Of a stretch of 64,000 nt of DNA, positions 35,267 to 44,000 are shown in pieces. The notes beneath the pieces are model-generated. The model had not been told where the DNA came from, did not search any database, and was given only the letters and a program-made list of their open reading frames with translations. The translations under genes were made by a program, and so were the position numbers. The DNA is from DAOTUB01 sp034437455 (GTDB lineage Bacteria; Chloroflexota; Anaerolineae; B4-G1): the NCBI GenBank assembly GCA_034437455.1, contig DAOTUB010000225.1, forward strand, positions 62,001-126,000, in the 5' to 3' direction. How positions within the stretch are numbered: position 1 is the stretch's first letter; each line of letters begins with the position of its first letter.

Positions 35267-36190
35267 TTATTGGAATCGTGTCTCACGAAAGGTATGGGGA
35301 TCGAGCGCCAGATTCCCCAGGTGGATCGCATCCACTTCCCCCAGCGAGGTGAGAGGGGTGTACAGTGTGAGTGTGTTGCGCACTCGATCGTTGGCGGTGA
35401 CGATGCCCAGCGCCAGCGTGAATCCCTCGCTGTCCTCCAACGCCAGCAACTGGTGTGGCTTGAACGTGGGGGCCGGAAAGACGGCCAGCCGTCGCCACGC
35501 TACCTCCAACGTGCGCGCTTTCTCGAAATAGAGGCGAAACCGGGCGGCCCGATGCTCCTGGCGAACGGGCGCCGGTCGGCGCTGAACGGCCCGCGCGGAT
35601 CGGAGATCGATCACGCGCGTGCGACGGCTGAGGCGCAAGGGAAGCAGCAAGTATTCCAGTTCGCTCCTGTGCTGGATGCCCACCACAACCTTTGGTTGCA
35701 GCAGTGCTACCTTCGCTCGCTTGAGCGCGCCGCCGCCCTGAGCCGGATTCACCAGCCCGGTGGTGTCGAACACGACGGCAGCGGCTCCGGCTTCTCGCGC
35801 CTTTTGCACCAGCTTGTGCGCGCCGACGACGGTAGGTAGCATACGTCCGCGCGGCGAGACACCGCCAACGAAGGTGCGAAAGCGTGGGCCTGTGGGTGGG
35901 AAGCTATCGTCGCCAGGCTCGCCCAGCGCCAGCGTCATCGTCGTCGGCGGCCCCAACGTAGCCTGCCCCATGTCTCCATCCACGAAAGCGATCCACTCGT
36001 GGTGAGCGGTCAGGCGGCGGTAGAGATAACGGGCAAAGGTTGTTTTGCCCGTGTCCGGCGCGCCAACGATGAGAATGACACTTCCCAGCGATGAGAACGT
36101 GAGACGTTCCCAGGCGGGAGGAACTTGAGTATGTGGGGCGGGCTTTCCAGCCTGCGGCAGACTAGAAAGTCTGCTCCACAAGGCGGCCAT
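35267..36190 (-). CDS. Clp1/GRC3-like polynucleotide kinase-family P-loop protein
   Basis: A 307-residue P-loop protein resembling Clp1/GRC3 RNA 5'-hydroxyl kinases. Walker A is GAPDTGKTT (about residues 43-51). A Walker B-like FVDGDMGQATLGPPTTM (the D-x-D-x-GQ motif of the family) follows, then AAVVFDTTGLVNPAQGGGAL and KVALLQPKVVVGIQHRSELE. RNA kinase activity is inferred from the family. The first 28 residues (SRLSSLPQAGKPAPHTQVPP region) are encoded largely by a hairpin repeat at 36133-36179, so the native start may have been replaced. It lies 10 bp downstream of the RAYT gene. Confidence 0.72.
   Translation of the reverse strand: MAALWSRLSSLPQAGKPAPHTQVPPAWERLTFSSLGSVILIVGAPDTGKTTFARYLYRRLTAHHEWIAFVDGDMGQATLGPPTTMTLALGEPGDDSFPPTGPRFRTFVGGVSPRGRMLPTVVGAHKLVQKAREAGAAAVVFDTTGLVNPAQGGGALKRAKVALLQPKVVVGIQHRSELEYLLLPLRLSRRTRVIDLRSARAVQRRPAPVRQEHRAARFRLYFEKARTLEVAWRRLAVFPAPTFKPHQLLALEDSEGFTLALGIVTANDRVRNTLTLYTPLTSLGEVDAIHLGNLALDPHTFRETRFQ
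36133..36179. repeat. Paired hairpin repeats at the 5' end of the Clp1-like gene
   Basis: The first hairpin, GCGGGCT/AGCCTGC with one wobble (36138-36144 with 36149-36155), is preceded by GTGG (36133). The second, GCAGACT/AGTCTGC (36157-36163 with 36168-36174), is followed by CCAC on the plus strand (GTGG on the minus). The second stem is the same as the one at 36854-36877 on the other side of the RAYT gene. Confidence 0.72.
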
Positions 36191-36200
36191 GTTTTCGTTC

Positions 36201-36848
36201 CTAGGCTGATGACCAGCGCCAGTCTTTTGGATGGGCGACGAGTCCACATCTGACCGGGTCGCTCTCGGTGTAGATGACGATACGCGCCAGTTCCGCCTCG
36301 TCGCGCGCCCAGTGATCGTACGATTCATCCTGCCAAAAAGTTTGGCCGGTGCGGTCCAGCCACCGGTTGGCTTCCCGAGCTACATATCCCTTCAATCCTT
36401 GTGTGATTTTGCTGATGGGCACAAATTGAGCTTCTCTTTTCTTGTCTTGCTCGACCTTTATTGGACGTAGCACAGAGTGGACGTGGTTGGGCATCACTAC
36501 GAAGGCGATCAGATCGTACCGTTGGTGATTGTAGTAGAAGAACGCATCGGTCATCAAGCGGGCAATTCGAGGCTCTGCAAGCCAGCAAGGTCCATGGGTG
36601 GTATCGCCTAGCACGTCATCGTACCGGGCAAAGATGATCTTGTCGTGACGGACAGCTCGTTCGCGCTCGACTTCACCGTGGCGCAGAGGCTGACGCTCCA
36701 GTTGTTCTCGTTCTGCGTGCAGTCGCTCTCGTGCCTCCTTTGGTAGGGAGCCGTGTAACCGCCAGGTGAAAAAGAGCGTTGCTCCCGGAGGCTGCCAATG
36801 AGGTAGACGGCGTCGGTAGAAAACCTCGGTCATTGGTTGAGTTTTCAC
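36201..36848 (-). CDS. REP-associated tyrosine transposase (RAYT, Y1_Tnp)
   Basis: A 215-residue single-strand DNA transposase of the Y1/HUH class. The HUH pair is in VVMPNHVHSVL (His122 and His124). The catalytic Tyr is most likely Tyr193 in IVIYTESDPVR, matching the YIYINPV position of E. coli TnpA-REP. GQTFWQDESYDHWARDEAEL and the terminal DWRWSSA are also RAYT hallmarks. RAYTs are single-copy, vertically kept genes that process REP hairpins carrying a GTAG tetranucleotide. Hairpins sharing one stem flank this gene on both sides. It is not a classical IS200: no companion tnpB, and the ends are REP-like. Confidence 0.9.
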   Translation of the reverse strand: MKTQPMTEVFYRRRLPHWQPPGATLFFTWRLHGSLPKEARERLHAEREQLERQPLRHGEVERERAVRHDKIIFARYDDVLGDTTHGPCWLAEPRIARLMTDAFFYYNHQRYDLIAFVVMPNHVHSVLRPIKVEQDKKREAQFVPISKITQGLKGYVAREANRWLDRTGQTFWQDESYDHWARDEAELARIVIYTESDPVRCGLVAHPKDWRWSSA

Positions 36849-36853
36849 CGATA

Positions 36854-36877
36854 GGCAGACTGGGAAGTCTGCCCTAC
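36854..36877 (-). repeat. GTAG-hairpin repeat flanking the RAYT gene
   Basis: On the minus strand, GTAG (36877-36874) is followed by a perfect 8-bp stem GGCAGACT/AGTCTGCC with a 4-nt loop. The TAG of the GTAG is the stop codon of the cyclophilin gene, so the repeat joins directly to its 3' end. The RAYT start codon is 6 bp further on. Confidence 0.8.
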
Positions 36878-37563
36878 TCTGCGACGCTGATCGTTTCTAT
36901 CACGTCACCGACGGCGATGGACTGGACGACGTCCATTCCGTCTATCACCTGACCAAAGACTGTATAGGCTCCGTCCAAAAAGTCCGTCGGGGCCAGGGTG
37001 ATGTAGAACTGGCTGCCGCTGGAAGCGCGCTCGGGGTTCACCTGGTCGCCCTGTCGGGCCATGGCGATAGCACCTTCGACGTGTTTTAGCCCGAACTCGG
37101 CCGGTACGGTGTAGCCCGGCCCACCGGCGCCGGTGCCCGCCGGGTCGCCTCCCTGGATCACAAAGCCCGGCTCCACGCGGTGGAACGTCAGGTCGTCATA
37201 AAAGCCCTGGTTCGCCAGAAAGACAAAATTGTTGACGGTGAGAGGCGCGGCGCTGGCGTCGAGCTGCACGACGATGTCGCCTTTGGCCGTCGAGATAGTG
37301 GCGACATAAGACTTGTTGGCGTCGATCTGCATCTTGGGTGGTTCGCTGTACATGTTGTTGCGTTCGACTGGATTTACTGGCATAGATGACTCCTTTGCCG
37401 GTTTGCCCGGCCCTATCGTAAACCACAATACTGCGGCGATCAAGATCACTGCGACGATGCCGCCAGCCCACAACCAGATTCTAGCAGGGTTATTTGAAGC
37501 CTGAGATTTTTTCTGACTGTATGACGATTTCCGTTTACCTCCTCGTTTGCCACTTTTGGCCAT
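36874..37563 (-). CDS. Cyclophilin-type peptidyl-prolyl isomerase, membrane anchored
   Basis: A 229-residue protein. A basic N-terminus (AKSGKRGGKRKSSYSQKKSQ) and one membrane helix (WLWAGGIVAVILIAAVLWF, about residues 31-50) anchor an extracytoplasmic cyclophilin domain: FVFLANQGFYDDLTFHRVEP, GFVIQGGDPAGTGAGGPGY, GSQFYITLAP, then YTVFGQVIDGMDVV. Such enzymes assist folding of exported proteins. The start at 37563 (MAKSGK) is chosen over a longer frame from 37635 lacking family similarity. Its stop codon is provided by the GTAG of a REP-like repeat. Confidence 0.9.
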   Translation of the reverse strand: MAKSGKRGGKRKSSYSQKKSQASNNPARIWLWAGGIVAVILIAAVLWFTIGPGKPAKESSMPVNPVERNNMYSEPPKMQIDANKSYVATISTAKGDIVVQLDASAAPLTVNNFVFLANQGFYDDLTFHRVEPGFVIQGGDPAGTGAGGPGYTVPAEFGLKHVEGAIAMARQGDQVNPERASSGSQFYITLAPTDFLDGAYTVFGQVIDGMDVVQSIAVGDVIETISVAE

Positions 37564-37648
37564 AGATCCCCCTAATTCAACAGATAAAGACCTCCTCAAT
37601 GCCAAGGAGACATCCACGCCCCTACGGGGCACCACGAAGGACGAAAAT

Positions 37649-37699
37649 GTAGGGCGGTTTTGCTAACCGCCGTGGGGTCGGATAACAAATCCGACCTAC
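37649..37699. repeat. Head-to-head GTAG-hairpin pair upstream of cyclophilin
   Basis: The left unit is GTAG (37649-37652) plus GGCGGTT/AACCGCC (37653-37659 with 37665-37671). The right unit is inverted: GGTCGGAT/ATCCGACC (37676-37683 with 37689-37696), then CTAC (37696-37699). This is the cleanest BIME-like example in the window. The remaining gap between the cyclophilin start and 38073 (about 500 bp) holds this repeat, the promoter at 37874 and an otherwise featureless leader. Confidence 0.75.
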
Positions 37700-37873
37700 A
37701 GAGTTATTTTCGGAGGAGATCACTGAATCATTGGCTAAATTATACGTCAGTTTTGTGAAGATGACAATTGCTATGGGATAATTACATATGGATACTCGGC
37801 CGTAACGAAAGAGTAACCCAAAATAGCAAGGCTTGTGGTAGACTTGGCCCACAATGTTAGTACCAAGATACCA

Positions 37874-37902
37874 TTGCTTGGAATGCTAATGTGTGTTACA
37901 AT
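37874..37902 (+). promoter_or_regulatory. Promoter of the giant dockerin-protein gene
   Basis: TTGCTT (37874-37879) and TACAAT (37897-37902) are 17 bp apart. The start site would be near 37909, giving an unusually long leader of about 165 nt before the ATG at 38073, which has a strong GAGGAGGGG ribosome-binding site. I could not match the leader to a known riboswitch. Confidence 0.62.
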
Positions 37903-38072
37903 CAGACTGCGCCCATAGTTTGTGTGGTTACCAGGGTGGTAGTCATCGGTACATTCTTTGCGCTTCGTCTACAATTCTTTTCATAACACCGCCTTCGGTC
38001 GAAGCCCAATCCTTCAATACGGTCTCGGTGAAAACGTCCTGACGACATAGCTCGTTCGAGGAGGGGAAGAAA

Positions 38073-41000
38073 ATGAGTAGGAAAGCAATTCTTCGTTTTG
38101 TCTTTGCATTGTGTTTGGCCTTTGCCGGTCTGGCGGCGTTTTTGGGCCTAATGTCCAGTGGACAGGAGCAGGTGTATGCGGCTCCGTCTCAGTCCGTGAA
38201 AAGAGAGCCTGTGGAGCGTCCTTTGCTCCCGTATGACCTGGCCGTTTTGCTAGGTCCGCATGCTCCGGTAGCTCCTATGCAGACTGGTGACCTCACGATA
38301 ACCAAGAAGGTGACCACAGCCGTGGCAGGTGTTCCGTTCACCTACACGCTGACGGTGACCAACACTGGCGCGGTGACGGCGACGAACGTCATCATCACCG
38401 ACGCTGTGCCTGCTAATACGACCTTCATCACCTGCAGCGGCGGGCTGACGTGTGGAGAGAGCAGCAAAGTGGTCAGTTGGACGGTGAACAGCATCTTAAC
38501 TGACCGCGCGGAGTCGGTGATTTTCGCCGTCTCCACGTGCTCAACGACAGTCATCACCAATGACCTCTACCATGTGTTCACCAGCACCGAGGGGATGACG
38601 TCATCCTGGGGCGCGTCGCTGCTCGTGACGCCTGTAACTCCGACTCTCACCGCAGATTTCACCCACACCGTACCCTCGACAACGGCGGTCGGTCATCCGG
38701 CCTATTTCACCGACACCACTTTCACAAATGGCTCCATCGGGATTTGGCAGTGGGGCTTTGGCGACGGCGGGATAGGCACCGGGGAGACGATCAGCCACAC
38801 CTACACCACCGCCGGCGCTTACACGGTGACGCTGGTGGTGACTGACACGTGTGTTCTCACCACCAGCAGTAAGATGATCACCAACGCGGTGATCGTCCAG
38901 CAGCCGGTACTGACTATAAGTAAACAGATCGATGCGGCGGCGGCAGGCGCGCCATTCACCTACACGCTGACAGTGACCAACACCGGCCCGGTGGCGGCGA
39001 CGAACGTCGTTATCACGGATGAAGTACCTGCCGGTGCAGGCTATGTCTCCTCTGACGGCACTGAAGCTGGCGGCGTGGTGACCTGGAGTGGACTGACGGC
39101 CGCAGCCAACGGGGGTACGGTGACAGCGACTTTTGCCGTGACGGCGTGCCAGGCGGTGACCAACAGTCTCTACCGGGTAGTCACCAGCACCGAGGGGGCG
39201 GCGTCATCCTGGGGCCCGTTGCTGATTGTGACGCCTGTGACGCCAACCGCTAACTTTACCCACACACCGACGGAGACGACAGTTGGCGATTCGGTCTTTT
39301 TCACCGACACGACCCCGGGTGGTTCCATCGTGGATTGGGAGTGGGATTTCGGCGACGGTGGAACGGCCAGCGGGTCGACGGCTAGTTACAGTTACACCGT
39401 TGCTGGCGACTACACCGTGACGTTGGTGGTGACCGACGCCTGTGGTTACACAGACACAAAAGTACTCGCCGACGCGGTGATCGTCCATGCGCCTTCGGCA
39501 GGGCTGCTCATTGACAAACAGGCCAGCACGGCGGTGATGGGCGCGCCGTTTACCTACACCCTGACAGTGACGAATACCGACACACTGTCTAACGCGACGA
39601 ACCTCGTCATCACCGACGCGCTACCCTCTAATGCGTACTATGTCTCTGGCGGCGTTCAGGCCAATGGCGTGATCACCTGGAACAGCGGGCTGACGGCTAC
39701 GGCCAATGGTGGCGCGGTATCGGTGACCTTCGCCGTCACGACGTGCCATGCAGTGACGAACAGTCTCTATCGGGTGGTCACCAGCACCGAGGGCCTGACG
39801 ACGACCTGGGGCTTGCCGCTGGCTATCGTGCCAGCGACGCCGAACATCGTCGTCAGCTTTACCCACGCGCCCACAGAGACAACGGTCGTTGATTCGGTTG
39901 CTTTCACCGGTGCTGTCTCCACGGATGGCGGCTCCATCGCAGATTGGGAATGGGACTTTGGCGACGGCGAGACGGCCAGCGGGCAGATGGTCACTCACAA
40001 CTTTGATACTGTCGGCGTCTACACGGTGACGTTGGTGGTAACCGATGCCTGTGGCTATACGGACACGCAGGTGCTCACCAACGCGGTGTTCGTCTATTCG
40101 GCAGGGCTGCTCATTGATAAGCAGGCCGCCCCAGAGATAGCAGGCAAGCCGTTCACCTACACGCTGACGGTGACGAATACCGATCCGCTGTCTGACGCGA
40201 CCGGGGTGGTCATCACCGATGCGTTGCCCCTCGGTACGAATTACATCACCTGTACCGGTGGGTTGACGTGCGGAGAGAGCAGCGGCGTGGTCAGTTGGAC
40301 AGTGCCCAACGTCTTTTCCAACAACGGTTCGGTGGCGGTGACCTTTGCTGTCACGGCGTGCCGGGCAGTGACGAACAGTCTCTACCGAGTGGTCACCAGT
40401 ACCCAAGGTATGACGTCGTCCTGGGGCACGCCACTGCTCGTGGCGCCAATAGCTCCGAATGTCGTCGTCAGCTTTACCCACGCGCCGATAGATGTGGCGC
40501 TTGGCAGCTCGGTCTTTTTCACCGACGACAATGATACTACTACAAACGGTGGCGCTATCGTGGATTGGGAGTGGGACTTTGGCGACGGCGGGATGGACAG
40601 CGGGGATGCAGTCAGTTACACCTATGGCGCTGCTGGCGCTTACACAGTGACGCTGGTGGTAACCGATGCCTGTGGCTACACGGCCACAAAGACGCTTACC
40701 GACGCTGTGATCGTCCACGAGCCCGTGTTGATCCTCAGCAAACAGGCAGTGACCGACACGGTGTGGGCCGGGGAACGCCTGACTTTTACACTGACGGTGA
40801 CGAATGCCGATACGGTGGTCGATGCGACTGGCGTGGTCATCACCGACGAGATTCCACTCAACACAACCTTCATCACCGCAACCACTCCCCTTACCGGCCC
40901 TGTAAGCGGGGTTGTTACCTGGACACGGGGAACGTTGGTTGCGGGCATGGATGACGTGATCACGATGGTGGTCGAGGCGGCCAACACCCTGATCGACGAT

Positions 41001-44000
41001 ACGATCACCAACACTGCCTGGGTTGCTTCGGCCGAGGGCGTCGCCGATAGCGATTTTGTCGTCGTCGCTGTCGTCGCCCCAGACATCACTGCGGACCCGC
41101 CCTCGCTGAGCGCGATTCTAAACCTCAACGAGACAGCCACGCGCACGCTCACCATCGGCAATGTCGGCGCTGCTGACCTGGACTGGGCTTTGACAGAGAA
41201 CCCGACGCAAACCTGGCTGACCGAAGCGCCGACCAACAGCACAGAAATTCCATTTGATGGCACCGTGGTGGACGTCGTCTTTGCTTCTGGCACGACCACG
41301 GGTACTTTTACCACCACGCTGGAGATCGATAGCGACGATCCAGACGAGCCGCAGATCGTTGTGAGCGTGACGATGGTAGTGACCGATGCGTGCATCCCGG
41401 TTGAGGGCGCGGATTTCAACGTTGAGCCGATGGATCCGCAAGTGAATGAAGTGATCACGTTCACCGGGAGCATCACGCAAGGCACCAAGCCCGTGACCTA
41501 CACCTGGGAGTTTGGCGATGGTAGCCCCGTGACAACAACGACGAATGCCAGCATCCTCCACACGTATGCAACGTCCGCTACCTACACAGTGGTGATGACA
41601 GCGACCAATGACTGCGGTACAGACGCGGCGAGCAAGGCCGTGATGGTGGCGGCGCCATCGTACACGTTGACAATGGCGACAGATGGCACGGGCAGCGGCA
41701 CCGTGGATCCGCCAGGAGGCTCCTATCTCGGCGGGACGCAGGTGACGCTGACCGCTACTGCCTCCTCTACTTCGACGTTTGCCGGCTGGAGCGGCGGCGC
41801 GACTGGTACGGCCAACCCGGTGACGATCACGATGGACAGCGACAAGGTGGTCACGGCTACCTTCGATACGGTTTACTACACGCTGACGGTGATGTCTGAC
41901 GGCAATGGCAGCGTCGTGCTGACCCCGACGGGGGGCGTCTATGTCCGCGGGACACAAGTGACGTTGACTGCCGTGCCTTCTGTCACCTGGATGTTCGATG
42001 GTTGGAGCGGCGATGTGGGCGGCGCGAACGATACGGTGACGATCACGATGGACAGCGACAAGGCGGTCACGGCGACCTTCCATTTCTACAGTGTGACGGT
42101 CGCCCCGCCGGCGGACGATAAGCTGGGCGCGCCCGACCAGGCAGTGACTTACACGCTGTGGGTGACCAACACCGGCGGCGTACCGGACACCTTTACTGTG
42201 ACAGCCTCCGGCAGTCAAACGTGGACGTTGACGCTAGTCCCGACGCCGACCGTGCCGTTGGATGACGGTGAAGCTGGACGGGTGCTCGTGGAGGTGCAGA
42301 TCCCAGCCTCTGCCATCTCTGGCACCCCAGATGTGGTGACGTTCACCGTGACGTCGAAAGAAGATCCGCGCAAGTCAGCCACTTCGATACTGACGACCAC
42401 GGTTTCAACGGATTGTATCCCGGTGAATGGGTTCGACTTTTACTTTACGCCAGTCGATCCGGAGATCAATGAAGAGGTGACGTTTACCAGTGAGTTCGGG
42501 GAAGGCTCGTTATCCATCACCTACACCTGGGACTTTGGCGATACCTTCACGGGTACAGGCGCTGCCATCGCCCACACGTACACGACATCCGATACCTACA
42601 CCGTGCTCATGACGGTGACCAATGATTGCGATGTATATACGGCGAGCAAGACCGTTACAGTGATCACGCCGACGTACACGCTGACGGTGGTGAAAGATGG
42701 CACGGGCAGCGGTACGGTCGAGCTTGTCCCGGCTGGCGGCAGTTACTTTAGCGGAACGCAGGTGGTACTGACCGCCACTGCTCCTTCGACCTCGACATTT
42801 GACGGCTGGAGCGGCGACCTGGGTGGCATGACGGAGACAGTGACGATCACGATGGACAGCGATAAGGTAGTCACAGCGACCTTTAACGCGATCACCTGGA
42901 CGCTTACAGTGGTGAAAGATGGTTCAGGCGGCGGCGACGTCGAACTCATCCCGCCTGGAGGTATATACATCAGCGGAACACAGGTGACGCTGACCGCCAA
43001 CGCTTACCCGACCTCGACGTTTATGGGCTGGAGCGGCGACCTGGGTGGCATGACGGAGACGCAGAGCCTCCAGATGAACGGCAACAGGGCGGTCACGGCG
43101 ACCTTTAACTTTTACAGCGTGACGATCGCCGCGCCAATAGACACCTGCCTCGGCGATCCTGGTGAGACAGTGACCTACACGCTGCACGTCACCAACACCG
43201 GCGCCGAGACCGATACCTTCGACATCGCGGTCAACGGCAGTTGGGGACCCACGCTCTCTATCACCGAGACTACTCTTCTGTCTCCTGGCGAGGGCGAGGA
43301 TGTAGTGGTTACAGTGACGATCCCTACCACAGCCTCGTGCAACGGCGATGATATCATTACTGTCAAGGCCACCTCCCAGGAGTCTGGCGGCAGCGTCTCG
43401 GCCAGCCGTGTGTTGATTGCCTCTGCGAATACGTACTGCGTGGTAATCGTGACGCCGGAAGACGCCCAGGACCGGTATCCAGGCGACACTGTGACCTATA
43501 CATTGCAGGTGAGCAACACCGGCAATTGTAGCAACACCTACGACATCGGGGTGAGCGGCGTTTGGACCCCCTCCTTGTCCATCACCAACACCGGCGTCCT
43601 GACATCAGATGGGTTCGCGAACGTGACAGTCACAGTGGATATTCCCATCACAGCCATTCCTGGCGTTTCGGATGAGACGACTGTGCTGGTGACGGGCACA
43701 ATTAGTTCCGTAGCCACCGATACCATCGTGCTGACGACGACGGCGTCGCCGCCCGATCGGTATTGGGATAAGCAGGTCACGGTCAATGGCGACCCAGTCG
43801 CCCTCGTCGGCGTTACTATGATCACCCCCACCAGCGTTGTGCAGATCGTGGATCGGGTGTGGATTACGTATACTCCCAATGTCACTTTCACACTATGGGA
43901 GACGTGGACCAACTCGCTCACGCTGAACAATCTAGTCAGCACCACCGGCAGCATCACCAAAGCCTTGAACTCGATGACCTGGGTCGTGACGGATGTCGTG

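Noticed and set aside
36201..36848. The HUH transposase considered as an IS200/IS605 insertion sequence
   Set aside because: The C-terminal IVIYTESDPVR and WRWSS pattern and the flanking hairpins fit RAYT, and no tnpB or IS200-type ends are visible.
37903..38072. Known riboswitch (cyclic di-GMP and preQ1 types) in the leader of the giant gene
   Set aside because: Signature sequences of these classes were not found on reading.
39621..40718. 365-codon open frame antisense to the dockerin-bearing protein, plus similar ones at 41118-42218
   Set aside because: They are internally repetitive only because the sense gene repeats, with no signal or domain of their own.
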